Assembly (NCBI GenBank): GCA_033763575.1
Contig: JANRKF010000002.1
Location: 1-59,808 of the forward strand
Length of the DNA: 59,808 nt
Direction of reading: 5' to 3'
From: JANRKF01 sp033763575
Lineage (GTDB): Bacteria; Pseudomonadota; Alphaproteobacteria; Rickettsiales; SXRF01
A program made the position numbers and the translations under genes. Within the stretch, counting starts at the first letter, position 1; every line of letters begins with the position of its first letter. Under the pieces are notes generated by a model. That model was not told the origin of the DNA and made no database searches. It saw only the letters and a list, made by a program, of their open reading frames with translations. Shown here one piece after another: positions 13,883 through 21,753 of this stretch.

Positions 13883-15034
13883 TTAAGCCATACGCCTTGC
13901 CGATGGCTGAGTATGTAAGCCATCACGCGAAGAAGTCAAACCCCGGTCTGCAAGATACTTCCATAAATCATCCGGTATTGTCGCCTGATGTGCATCTACC
14001 GCCTGCTGCACTTCAGATTCAGAGCGCGGGCCAGGCATAACAGTCGCCACCAGACCATCCCCTTGGTCAAGCGCATAGCGCGCGAGCAACTGCGGCATGG
14101 TATAATTTGTGCCATGGGAACCATTATAATCCTGAAGGCTGACGGCAACCTTCTCGCGAAATGCCTTCACTTCGCTTGAAGCCGGAGCGTAATTATAGTT
14201 CGGGCCGCCATAGCCAAGTCCTGAATTCCCGATCGCCGCCGCGATGATGCGTGGCTGGTTTGAATGGGTTTTTATCTTGTTCAATAAGGCGGGTAAATTC
14301 CTGCTGTCTTCTTGAATTTGTTGTGGCGCAGCGGTTGCGCCATTGCACAACAACGTAAACCGGCCCGCCGGAAGCAGCACTGAGATATGCGGATCATCAA
14401 GCGCTCTAAGGCAAGGCCCGATCTCGTTAGTGCCGATGCCGTAACCCTTGATGATGCCTTGCTGCTGCATCTCCCACAATGCGGGGAACGATTCCCTCAT
14501 CACCGCACTCATGACCGCAGGCTGCGCCGCGCCATGTTCCGCTTTGCCGGGGTCATGCACCAGCACCAGCAAATTCAAGTCTTTCGCCGTAAGCGGTGCC
14601 CATCCCTTTTTTGCTCTGCCACGGTTGAAACACTCCATGCTTTGCTCGAAGGCTTTTTGCACGCCCTCTTTGCTATAGTCATAATAATAGCGCTTATCCC
14701 CGGCGAACCCCTCAATTTCCTTGCACTCTTTTCCATCTGGAACCTGATCCGGCGAATCCACGAGCACGCGTCCGACTTTGAAAGATACCACCACATCCTT
14801 CGGCGGATGCTCACCCAATGCCTCGCCCAAAATTTCCAGGCTCTTGCCGCCGCCATAGAGCAGCGCGGAATCAAAGAAGTTGATGCCCGCTTGCATGGCG
14901 GATTGCACGGCGCGGATGGCGCTCTGTTCCCCCACCTCATCAAAAAGCCCGGCAATCGGCGCACCGCCGAACGATAACTCGCTGATTTCAAGATTGCCCG
15001 CGCCCGGCAGGACATTTTTCTTAATCGCGCCCAT
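13883..15034 (-). CDS. Aldo/keto reductase family protein
   Basis: A 383-residue NAD(P)H-dependent oxidoreductase of the aldo/keto reductase superfamily. The N-terminus has ISELSFGGAPIAGLF, followed by the catalytic Asp/Tyr region GINFFDSALLYGGGKSLEILGEAL and the Lys region VVSFKVGRVLV. LLVLVHDPG corresponds to the catalytic His strand, and IKGYGIGTNE to the next strand. It resembles the D-threo-aldose/fucose dehydrogenase-like group with an enlarged loop. Substrate unknown. Its start abuts the pgk stop (shared base at 15034), placing it in the sugar-phosphate operon and suggesting a carbohydrate or aldehyde substrate. Confidence 0.82.
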   Translation of the reverse strand: MGAIKKNVLPGAGNLEISELSFGGAPIAGLFDEVGEQSAIRAVQSAMQAGINFFDSALLYGGGKSLEILGEALGEHPPKDVVVSFKVGRVLVDSPDQVPDGKECKEIEGFAGDKRYYYDYSKEGVQKAFEQSMECFNRGRAKKGWAPLTAKDLNLLVLVHDPGKAEHGAAQPAVMSAVMRESFPALWEMQQQGIIKGYGIGTNEIGPCLRALDDPHISVLLPAGRFTLLCNGATAAPQQIQEDSRNLPALLNKIKTHSNQPRIIAAAIGNSGLGYGGPNYNYAPASSEVKAFREKVAVSLQDYNGSHGTNYTMPQLLARYALDQGDGLVATVMPGPRSESEVQQAVDAHQATIPDDLWKYLADRGLTSSRDGLHTQPSARRMA

Positions 15035-16251
15035 TACGCAGACGCTCCTAATTTATATTTTGTCTGTGCGAGCGCCGCGACCCCCGGCAGCTCCTTGCCC
15101 TCCAGCCATTCCAGGAACGCGCCGCCGGCGGTGGAGAGATAGCTAAATTCCTCCGCCAGGCCGGCATGGGTAAGCGCCGCCACCGTATCCCCCCCGCCCG
15201 CAATCGAACAAAGCCCGCGCTCCCGCGTCTGCTTGGCAATCAGGCGGGCAAGCTGCACCGTGCTGCAATCAAAGGGGCTGGTTTCAAACGCGCCCACCGG
15301 CCCGTTCCACACCAGGGTTTTACAATCCTTCATCGCATCCGCGAAATGAATGGTGGAAACAGGGCCGATATCCACCGCCGTGAAATCCGCCGGAATTTTA
15401 TCAATGCTCACCACCCGGCAGGGGGCCTGCGGGCCGAACTTTTCCGCCACCACCAGATCGACCGGCAGCACAATCTTGCAGCCGTGTTTTTTCGCTTCGG
15501 CCAGCACCGAAAGGGCGGTGTCTTTCATGCCTTTTTCGCAGATGGATTTGCCGACATTCACCCCTTGCGCATATAAAAACGTGTTGGCCATGGCCCCGCC
15601 AATCGCCAGCACATCCATGGTTTTAATCAAATTCCCCAGCAGCGCGAGCTTGCTGGAGATTTTCGAGCCGCCAATCACCGCGCCGATGGGCTTTTCCGCA
15701 TCCGAAAAAAGCGAGGTGAGCACCCCCACCTCCTCCGCCATCAGAAGCCCGGCGGCGGTGGGCAGAAATTGCGGCACGCCAACAATGGAAGCATGCGCCC
15801 GGTGCGAGGCCGAAAACGCGTCATTCACAAATACATCCGCCAGCACCGCCAGCTCCTTGGCGAAGGCGACATCTCCCGCCTCCTCTTCCGCGTGGAAGCG
15901 CAGATTCTCAAGCAGCATCACCTCGCCGGGCTTCAATTCCGCCACGGCGTCACGCGCCACCTGCCCCACAGAATCCACCGAAAATTTTACCTCATGGCCG
16001 AGCTTGCGCGCAAGCGCATCGGCCACCGGGGCAAGCGACAGGGACGGATCATATTTCCCGTCAGGCCGCCCGAAATGCGAAATCAGAAGCACCTTGGCCT
16101 TTTTTTCCGTCAGATATTGAATGGTGGGCAGCAGCCGCGTGATGCGCGCATAATCGGAAATCTCGCCGCCCTGCATCGGCACGTTCACATCCGTGCGCAC
16201 CAGCACGGTCTTGTGTTTCACGTCAATATCGGAAAGGCGGAGGAATTTCAT
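15034..16251 (-). CDS. pgk: Phosphoglycerate kinase
   Basis: Transfers phosphate from 1,3-bisphosphoglycerate to ADP. ATG 16251 gives MKFLRLSDIDVKHKTVLVRTDVNVP, the family opening; the open frame extends to 16302 but into the gap coding region. Other blocks are LISHFGRPDGK, LLENLRFHAEEE, FVNDAFSASHRAHAS, GGSKISSKLALL, the substrate site VWNGPVGAFE and SIAGGGDTVAAL. 405 residues, full length. The start overlaps the end of gap by 4 nt and the stop touches the aldo/keto reductase, so translation is coupled through the operon. Confidence 0.97.
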   Translation of the reverse strand: MKFLRLSDIDVKHKTVLVRTDVNVPMQGGEISDYARITRLLPTIQYLTEKKAKVLLISHFGRPDGKYDPSLSLAPVADALARKLGHEVKFSVDSVGQVARDAVAELKPGEVMLLENLRFHAEEEAGDVAFAKELAVLADVFVNDAFSASHRAHASIVGVPQFLPTAAGLLMAEEVGVLTSLFSDAEKPIGAVIGGSKISSKLALLGNLIKTMDVLAIGGAMANTFLYAQGVNVGKSICEKGMKDTALSVLAEAKKHGCKIVLPVDLVVAEKFGPQAPCRVVSIDKIPADFTAVDIGPVSTIHFADAMKDCKTLVWNGPVGAFETSPFDCSTVQLARLIAKQTRERGLCSIAGGGDTVAALTHAGLAEEFSYLSTAGGAFLEWLEGKELPGVAALAQTKYKLGASA

Positions 16252-17252
16252 AGCGATGACCACAACCGCGCCACATCCAGCATGCGGCAGGAGAACGCCC
16301 ATTCGTTGTCATACCAGCTCGCGACCCTCACGAGGTTGCCGCCGATGACTTTGGTGCCGGAAAGATCGGCGTTGCTGCTTTCCATGGTATGGGTGTAGTC
16401 GATGGAGACGAGCGGCTCGTCCGATGTGCCGAGCACGCCCTTAAAAGGCCCGTTGGCAGCAGAAATAAGCGCATTGTTGATGTCATCCTTCGTGGTTTTT
16501 TTACTGGCGATGAAACTTAAATCCACCAGCGAGACATTCGCCGTCGGCACACGGATGGACGTGCCGTCCAGCTTGCCGTTTAATTCCGGAATAATGATGC
16601 CGATAGTTTTGGCGGCACCGGTCGATGTCGGGATCATGCTCATGGCAGCGGCGCGTGCCCGGCGCAAATCCTTGTGGCTGCCATCCACCAGATTCTGGTC
16701 GCCGGTATAGGCGTGAATAGTGGTCATGAAACCGCTTTCAATACCCACCGCCTCAGAGAGCACCTTGGCCAGCGGCGCCAGCGCGTTGGTGGTGCAGCTT
16801 CCGACGGAGACCACCTGATGCTCTTTTTTTAACATGGCGTTATTCACACCGAACACGATGGTGCTATCCGCATTTTCCGCCGGCGCAGACACTAAAACTC
16901 GTTTCGCACCCGAAATGAGATGCTGGGCCGCCTCGTCACGCTTATTGAACTTTCCAGTACACTCTAAAACAATATCCACACCGAGTGTGCCCCACGGAAT
17001 ATTTTTTGGGTCGCGCTCGTGAAAAAGCTTTACGGTTTTCCCGGCGATCTTCAAATCCGCGCCATCCGCTTCCACAGCGGTATTAAACCGTCCATGCACC
17101 GAATCATATTTCAGCAGATGCACATGCGTTTCAATCGGCGCCGGGCCGTTTACTGCAATGAGTTCAAAATCCCCCGGTGCGGTTTCATAAAGTGCACGCA
17201 GCACGCAGCGCCCGATTCTTCCCAGTCCGTTAATACCGATGCGTATCGTCAT
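16248..17252 (-). CDS. gap: Glyceraldehyde-3-phosphate dehydrogenase, type I
   Basis: Oxidises glyceraldehyde 3-phosphate to 1,3-bisphosphoglycerate with NAD(P). The 334-residue product opens MTIRIGINGLGRIGRCVLRAL (Rossmann GxGxxG), carries the catalytic Cys in VSVGSCTTNALAP, the general base His in FMTTIHAYTGDQN, RAAAMSMIPTSTGAAKTIG, and ends with SWYDNEWAFSCRMLD. It overlaps tkt upstream and pgk downstream by 4 nt each. Confidence 0.97.
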   Translation of the reverse strand: MTIRIGINGLGRIGRCVLRALYETAPGDFELIAVNGPAPIETHVHLLKYDSVHGRFNTAVEADGADLKIAGKTVKLFHERDPKNIPWGTLGVDIVLECTGKFNKRDEAAQHLISGAKRVLVSAPAENADSTIVFGVNNAMLKKEHQVVSVGSCTTNALAPLAKVLSEAVGIESGFMTTIHAYTGDQNLVDGSHKDLRRARAAAMSMIPTSTGAAKTIGIIIPELNGKLDGTSIRVPTANVSLVDLSFIASKKTTKDDINNALISAANGPFKGVLGTSDEPLVSIDYTHTMESSNADLSGTKVIGGNLVRVASWYDNEWAFSCRMLDVARLWSSL

Positions 17253-19240
17253 AATTTCTTTTTTACCTCAGCCACTACCGCTTCCGCCGTGATACCGAAA
17301 TGCCTGTATAAATCCGGCGCAGGGGCCGAAGCTCCGAAACCCTTCATGCCGATGAAGATGCCGTTTTCGCCAATATATTTTTCCCAGCCGAAGCCGAGCG
17401 CCGCTTCGATGCCGACACGGAGGCCGCTGCCCAGTACTTCTTTTTTATAGCTTTCCGGCTGCGCATCGAACAGTTCCCAACACGGCATGGAAACAACTTT
17501 CGCAGCAATGTTTTTTTCTTTGAGCTGGCGGGCGGCGACAATGGCGATCTCTACTTCTGAGCCGCTGGCCATGAGGGTGACTTGCGCTTTCTCTGCGGAA
17601 TATTCACACAGCACATAGGCTCCGTATGCGCAGAGATTTTCCTCCGTGTAAGCGCTGCGCACACTCGGCAAATTCTGGCGGGTGAGCGAGAGGATGGATG
17701 GCGTTTTCTGATGGGTGAGCGCGAGCGCCCAGCACTCCGCCGTTTCCGTGGCATCACAGGGGCGGAACACATTCAGGTTCGGAATGGCGCGAAGGGCCGC
17801 CAGATGTTCGACAGGTTGATGCGTTGGCCCGTCTTCACCAAGGCCGATCGAATCATGCGTCATCACATAAATCACCCGCTGCTCCATGAGCGCCGAAAGG
17901 CGGATGGCCGGACGGCAATAATCGGTGAACACCATGAACGTGCCGCCATACGGAATGAATCCGCCATACAGGCTCATGCCGTTCATAATCGCGCCCATCG
18001 CATGTTCGCGCACGCCGTAATAAATATAGCTGCCACTATAATCGTCACGGGTCACGGGTCTTTGGTCTTTGGTTTTGGTGTTGTTGGAGCCGGTCAGATC
18101 CGCCGAGCCGCCAACGAGTTCGGGAATGGCTTTAGTGAGGATTTCCAGCGTATTTTCTGAGGATTTGCGGGTGGCCTCGTTCGGTTGTTTTTCGGCAATC
18201 GCTTTTTTGAAATCATCGAGCGCCTTATTCCAGCCCCCCGGCAATTCTCCCGCCATCAGCCGTGCGAATTCGTTATTCGATGCCGCTTTCTTATTCCACG
18301 CTTCGTATATATTTTTGCTGCGCGCACCGGCCTCGCGCCATGCATTCAGGATATCGGCAGGAATCTCAAACGGCGCGTGCGGCCAGCCGAGCTTGGCGCG
18401 GGCGCCCTCGATTTCCGTTTTACCGAGCGGTGAACCGTGGCAATCTTTGCTGCCCGCCTTGGTGGGTGCGCCATAACCGATGGTGGTTTTGCACGCGATC
18501 AGCGACGGTTTGTCGGATTCTTTGGCATTCACAATCGCCTGGCGGATGGCTTTTTCATCATGCCCATCAATCGCCTGCACATGCCACTGGCTTGCCTCGA
18601 AGCGCTTCAGCTGGTCGTCGGACGTCGAGAGCGACGTCGGGCCGTCGATGGAAATTTCATTATCGTCCCACAGCACGATCAGGTTTTTCAGCTTCCAGTG
18701 GCCCGCGAGCGAAATGGCCTCCTGCGAGATGCCCTCCATCAGACAACCGTCACCGGCGATGCTGTAGGTAGTATGCTCGACCAGATTCGGGAAGCGCGCA
18801 TTCATCATGCGTTCGGCGAGCGCCATGCCCACGGCGTTGGTGATACCCTGCCCCAGCGGCCCGGTGGTGGTTTCGATGCCGGTGGCATGGCCATATTCCG
18901 GGTGGCCCGCCGTCTTCGCGCCGAGTTTACGGAAATTTTTCAACTCATCCAGCGTCATATCCGGATAGCCGGTGAGGTACAAAAGCGCATATTGCAGCAT
19001 CGAACCATGGCCCGCCGAAAGCACGAAGCGATCGCGATTGGGCCAGTTCGGGTGCTCGGGGTCGAAATTCAGGAACTCTGAAAACAGCACGGTCGCCACA
19101 TCGGCCATGCCCATTGGCATGCCGGGATGCCCGGAATTGGCGGCTTCCACCGCGTCCATGGCCAGCGCCCGGATGGCATTCGCCATATCATGATGGGAAA
19201 CTGTGGAAAGATTTGCAGGGTGTGTCATCGCTTGCGGCAT
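17249..19240 (-). CDS. tkt: Transketolase
   Basis: Thiamine diphosphate enzyme moving two-carbon units in the pentose phosphate (or Calvin) pathway. 663 residues with MANAIRALAMDAVEAANSGHPGMPMGMADV, the TPP motif GDGCLMEGISQEA ... LIVLWDDNEISIDG, the pyrimidine domain GVREHAMGAIMNG, and THDSIGLGEDGPTHQPVEH. The segment NNTKTKDQRPVTRDDYSG looks like the GGTC-repeat peptide (DQRPKTK), but the residue count fits normal alphaproteobacterial transketolases, so nothing need have been inserted. Starts at 19240 or 19228 (MTHPAN) are possible. It is first of the sugar-phosphate operon, diverging from the coiled-coil gene at 19312; the promoter should lie in 19241-19311. Confidence 0.96.
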   Translation of the reverse strand: MPQAMTHPANLSTVSHHDMANAIRALAMDAVEAANSGHPGMPMGMADVATVLFSEFLNFDPEHPNWPNRDRFVLSAGHGSMLQYALLYLTGYPDMTLDELKNFRKLGAKTAGHPEYGHATGIETTTGPLGQGITNAVGMALAERMMNARFPNLVEHTTYSIAGDGCLMEGISQEAISLAGHWKLKNLIVLWDDNEISIDGPTSLSTSDDQLKRFEASQWHVQAIDGHDEKAIRQAIVNAKESDKPSLIACKTTIGYGAPTKAGSKDCHGSPLGKTEIEGARAKLGWPHAPFEIPADILNAWREAGARSKNIYEAWNKKAASNNEFARLMAGELPGGWNKALDDFKKAIAEKQPNEATRKSSENTLEILTKAIPELVGGSADLTGSNNTKTKDQRPVTRDDYSGSYIYYGVREHAMGAIMNGMSLYGGFIPYGGTFMVFTDYCRPAIRLSALMEQRVIYVMTHDSIGLGEDGPTHQPVEHLAALRAIPNLNVFRPCDATETAECWALALTHQKTPSILSLTRQNLPSVRSAYTEENLCAYGAYVLCEYSAEKAQVTLMASGSEVEIAIVAARQLKEKNIAAKVVSMPCWELFDAQPESYKKEVLGSGLRVGIEAALGFGWEKYIGENGIFIGMKGFGASAPAPDLYRHFGITAEAVVAEVKKKL
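18044..18078. repeat. Single run of GGTC-like heptads within tkt (doubtful element)
   Basis: Five 7-nt units of GTCACGG / GTCTTTG / GTTTTGG type in tandem, with no inverted partner. They match the GGTC family in sequence, but the encoded stretch KTKDQRPVTRDD aligns without a gap to ordinary transketolases, so this may be chance resemblance or sequence replacement. Confidence 0.35.
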
Positions 19241-19311
19241 GGTGTAAATGTGATATAGAAGGATTGTTGAGCCTTTACTTAACCAAACAACGCCTGCCTA
19301 TCAAGCAAAGA

Positions 19312-19611
19312 ATGACCGCCACCACCGAACATCCGCTGATTCTCGCCACCCGCCGCCTGATGGGCGCGCTCGACCATCTGGAGCGCAACCTCCAGCAGGT
19401 GACCGTGACCCACGACCGCGAGGTGATGACCGAGCAGAAACTCAGCCTTTTTATACGCGAAAATGAATCGCTTAAGACGGAGCGCGAAAACCTGAACAAG
19501 GCCTTCAGCCAGCTCACCGGCCAGTATCAGGACCTGCAGCATGTCGCCAAAACCATCCACGGCAAGCTCGACGATTCGGCGCGGCGCATCACCCAGATAT
19601 TGGAGGGTTAA
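19312..19611 (+). CDS. Short coiled-coil protein (DUF4164-like)
   Basis: A 99-residue cytoplasmic protein, MTATTEHPLILATRRLMGAL at the start, then an almost continuous coiled coil (residues about 15-85: LERNLQQV, LFIRENESLKTERENLNKAF). I chose ATG 19312; the frame is open upstream into the tkt region on the other strand, where family similarity ends. In many alphaproteobacteria a small protein of this kind sits between transketolase and zapA and is thought to be linked to cell division; no zapA follows here, only tRNA-Ala. Function inferred from neighbours only. Confidence 0.7.
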   Translation: MTATTEHPLILATRRLMGALDHLERNLQQVTVTHDREVMTEQKLSLFIRENESLKTERENLNKAFSQLTGQYQDLQHVAKTIHGKLDDSARRITQILEG

Positions 19612-19644
19612 TCATTCGCGGGCAAGAGACGTCGTGAATTCCCC

Positions 19645-19672
19645 TTGACACACGACATCTTACAGATAAATT
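19645..19672 (+). promoter_or_regulatory. Probable sigma-70 promoter for tRNA-Ala
   Basis: TTGACA at 19645-19650, 16-bp spacer, TAAATT at 19667-19672, about 58 bp upstream of the mature tRNA 5' end. The -35 is a perfect consensus; the -10 matches four of six positions. Confidence 0.5.
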
Positions 19673-19730
19673 CCACCCCCTTATTGGATTTTCCAATGCC
19701 TGTTTGATTGGCGTCGTGCCAATATATTAC

Positions 19731-19806
19731 GGGGGCGTAGCTCAGTTGGTAGAGCACTTGATTTGCATTCAAGATGTCGCAGGTTCGATTCCTGTCGCCT
19801 CCACCA
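19731..19806 (+). tRNA. tRNA-Ala(UGC)
   Basis: 76 nt with acceptor GGGGGCG/CGCCTCC including the G-U pair at position 3-70 that identifies tRNA-Ala, anticodon stem CTTGA/TCAAG with loop TTTGCAT (anticodon TGC), T arm CAGG TTCGATT CCTG and encoded CCA. It stands alone rather than inside an rRNA operon, convergent with hemF. Confidence 0.96.
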
Positions 19807-19826
19807 TTCTCCCACTCAAGTATTTC

Positions 19827-20879
19827 TCACGGCCATTTCACTTCCGGCGGCAGCGACATCAGGATCGCCTCGGTATTGCCGCCCGTCATCAGGCCGAATT
19901 TGGTGCCGCGATCATAAAGCAAATTAAACTCCACATAGCGGCCACGACGGACGAGCTGGTGCTCGCGCTGTTCGGCCGTCCATTTTTCCAGCATATGGCG
20001 GCGCACTAATTGCGGATAGACCGATAAAAACGTGCGGCCGACATCTTTGGTGAAGGCAAAATCTTTTTCCCATGAATTTCCTCCCCCATTAGGGGGGAGG
20101 TTAGGAGGGGGGCTTCCATGAGCAGCCGAGCTTGAATGCCCCCACCCCGACCCTCCCCCTACTGGGGAGGGGGTAGCAAGATAATCATAAAAAATCCCGC
20201 CGACGCCACGCGGCTCACCCCGATGTTTCAGGAAAAAATATTCATCGCACCATGCCTTGAATTTGGCGTAATAATCGGGGTCGTGCGCATCGCAGGTTTT
20301 TTTAAACGCCGCATGGAAATCGGCGGTGTCGGCATCGTCGGGAATCATCGGCGTCAAATCCGCGCCGCCACCGAACCATGCTTTAGAGTTGTGAGTTCCG
20401 AGTTGTGAGTTGCGGGCATTCTCGTCGCTTGCAACTAGCAACTCGGAACTCACAACTATCATTCTTGTGTTCATATGCACCGCCGGCACCAGCGGCGAAC
20501 ACATATGCGCCACCAGCGAAATGCCGCTCGCCCAGAAATGCGGACGCTCCTCGGCACCGGGAATTTCCTTCCGGAACTGCTCGGAAAAAACGCCGTGCAC
20601 GGTGGAAATATTGACGCCGACTTTTTCAAACACCCGGCCCTTCATAATCGACATTTCGCCGCCGCCGCCTTCGGCGCGATTCCATGGTGTGCGGGTAAAA
20701 GTAGGAATTGCGGAATTGGGGAATTGAGGAATTGAGGAATCTTTTTTTTCTTCATTTCTCCAGTTCTTCAATTCTTCAGTTCGATTTTCTTGCTCTATCG
20801 CTTCGAACTCCGCGCAGATTTGATCGCGTAAGCTGCGAAACCACGCCGAGGCCTGCTGTTTTTTTTCTTCGACATTCAT
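19827..20879 (-). CDS. hemF: Aerobic coproporphyrinogen III oxidase with three in-frame repeat insertions
   Basis: Oxygen-dependent decarboxylation of coproporphyrinogen III to protoporphyrinogen IX in heme synthesis. Core motifs are intact: NRAEGGGGEMSIMKG, FEKVGVNISTVHG, GISLVAHMCSPLVP, WFGGGADLTPMIPDD, WCDEYFFLKHRGEPRGVGGIFYDYL, RRGRYVEFNLLYDRGTKFGL and TGGNTEAILMSLPP. Compared with the usual protein (about 280-300 residues) it has 350, because three unrelated repeats are translated: residues after IEQEN (20704-20784), after NTRMI (20386-20458) and after FYDYLATP (20080-20173). All three keep the frame. The start chosen is ATG 20879 (MNVEEKKQQ); it abuts trmL by one base. Confidence 0.9.
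   Translation of the reverse strand: MNVEEKKQQASAWFRSLRDQICAEFEAIEQENRTEELKNWRNEEKKDSSIPQFPNSAIPTFTRTPWNRAEGGGGEMSIMKGRVFEKVGVNISTVHGVFSEQFRKEIPGAEERPHFWASGISLVAHMCSPLVPAVHMNTRMIVVSSELLVASDENARNSQLGTHNSKAWFGGGADLTPMIPDDADTADFHAAFKKTCDAHDPDYYAKFKAWCDEYFFLKHRGEPRGVGGIFYDYLATPSPVGGGSGWGHSSSAAHGSPPPNLPPNGGGNSWEKDFAFTKDVGRTFLSVYPQLVRRHMLEKWTAEQREHQLVRRGRYVEFNLLYDRGTKFGLMTGGNTEAILMSLPPEVKWP
20080..20173. repeat. Paired-hairpin repeat inserted in hemF
   Basis: CCTCCCCCATTAGGGGGGAGG at 20080-20100 and CCCTCCCCCTACTGGGGAGG from 20151, each a hairpin, with a 50-bp linker. In hemF (minus strand) it reads PSPVGGGSGWG ... PPPNLPPNGGG, between conserved GGIFYDYL and DFAFTKDVG. Confidence 0.78.
20386..20458. 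repeat. GAGTT-heptad inverted element inserted in hemF
   Basis: Left arm 20386-20413 is exactly four heptads (GAGTTGT, GAGTTCC, GAGTTGT, GAGTTGC); right arm 20431-20458 is four inverted heptads (GCAACTA, GCAACTC, GGAACTC, ACAACTA); the loop is 17 nt. Same layout as the GGTC elements but a different core. Translated within HemF as VVSSELLVASDENARNSQLG plus a few more residues. Confidence 0.85.
20704..20784. repeat. GGAATTG-octad inverted element inserted in hemF
   Basis: Left arm 20704-20735 is four 8-nt units (GGAATTGC, GGAATTGG, GGAATTGA, GGAATTGA) plus GGAATC; right arm 20753-20784 is four degenerate inverted units (CATTTCTC, CAGTTCTT, CAATTCTT, CAGTTCGA). Total 81 bp, 27 codons, in frame with hemF. 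Confidence 0.8.
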
Positions 20880-20880
20880 C

Positions 20881-21336
20881 TCATTTCCATCCTTGTTGCC
20901 GCCTCGCCTCGCCCACCACCATGCTCGCTGCATTTACCACATTGAGCGAGCGAGCGCCAGTACGCATCGGAATGGTCACGCGCAAATCCGCCGCCTCATG
21001 CACTTCCGGCGGCACCCCGGCGGATTCGCGGCCAAAGAGCAGAAAATCATCCCCGCGATACGCAACATCGGTATAGATTTTATCCGCCCTGGTGCTCAGC
21101 AGTATCAGCCGCGCATCGGCGATTTTTGATATGAACATCGTAAATGCCTGCCAGCCCGTATGGCGGGTGATTTGCACCTGCGAACCGTAATCCATCGCCA
21201 CCCGTGCCAGTTTCTTGTCGTCAAGCACAAACCCGCATGGCTCGATAATATGGAGTGCGGCACCCATACAGGCGCAAAGCCGCAGGAATCCGCCCGTATT
21301 CTGTGGTATATCTGGTTGATATAAAACAATATTCAT
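20881..21336 (-). CDS. trmL: tRNA (cytidine(34)-2'-O)-methyltransferase, TrmL/YibK family
   Basis: SPOUT-class methyltransferase modifying the wobble ribose of certain tRNA-Leu. ATG 21336 gives MNIVLYQPDIPQNTGGFLRLCACMG, the family opening (PEIPxNTGNxxRxCA); the frame begins earlier at 21348 but without family similarity. The knot region is visible as DDFLLFGRESAGVPPEVHEAADLRVTIPM and RSLNVVNAASMVVGEARRQ. 151 residues, normal. Immediately upstream of hemF with a 1-bp gap, so likely co-transcribed. Confidence 0.93.
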   Translation of the reverse strand: MNIVLYQPDIPQNTGGFLRLCACMGAALHIIEPCGFVLDDKKLARVAMDYGSQVQITRHTGWQAFTMFISKIADARLILLSTRADKIYTDVAYRGDDFLLFGRESAGVPPEVHEAADLRVTIPMRTGARSLNVVNAASMVVGEARRQQGWK

Positions 21337-21430
21337 AAATAACGGCACCCCCGGCAGATGAGAACTGTTATAAAAAGTTCACAAAAAAACACTTATGTAA
21401 AGGGCAACTCTGTGAGATACTGGAAAGACT

Positions 21431-21658
21431 ATGATACATAATATAGACCCCAGAATCGGCGGCTTTTTCCTGCTCACCGGATTTTCCTTCGCGGCGTTCG
21501 CTTCGGGCTTTACCGTGTGTTTTTTCGATATGGAGACGGTGGATCAATGCGCCGAGGTATCCAACATGTGGCTGGAGCGCTTCATCGGCTTCGGCAATCA
21601 CATCATCGAATGGTTTTTCGCCCTGTTTCGCGCCATTATGGCACGGCAAGGCGCATAA
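21431..21658 (+). CDS. Hypothetical small membrane protein
   Basis: A 75-residue frame starting MIHNIDPRIGGFFLLTGFSF, with one hydrophobic segment (about residues 11-32) that could span the membrane and a second amphipathic, Trp/Phe-rich segment near the C-terminus (WLERFIGFGNHIIEWFFALF). GGAAAG lies 4-9 bases before the ATG. It occupies the trmL-petA interval, which otherwise has no gene, and the promoter for petA follows it. I do not recognise a family. The antisense frame (21368-21682) has less protein-like composition. Confidence 0.4.
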   Translation: MIHNIDPRIGGFFLLTGFSFAAFASGFTVCFFDMETVDQCAEVSNMWLERFIGFGNHIIEWFFALFRAIMARQGA

Positions 21659-21692
21659 TATACCTCTTAATACATTTACCACTACATATAGG

Positions 21693-21720
21693 TTGAAATT
21701 AGAAATGGATTCATTATAGA
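21693..21720 (+). promoter_or_regulatory. Probable sigma-70 promoter for petABC
   Basis: TTGAAA (21693-21698), 16-bp spacer, TATAGA (21715-21720), about 33 bp upstream of the petA ATG in an AT-rich stretch. Best candidate for transcription of the cytochrome bc1 genes. Confidence 0.5.
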
Positions 21721-21753
21721 TTCTGGCAAGTTATTCTTTTTGCGAGCATCTTT

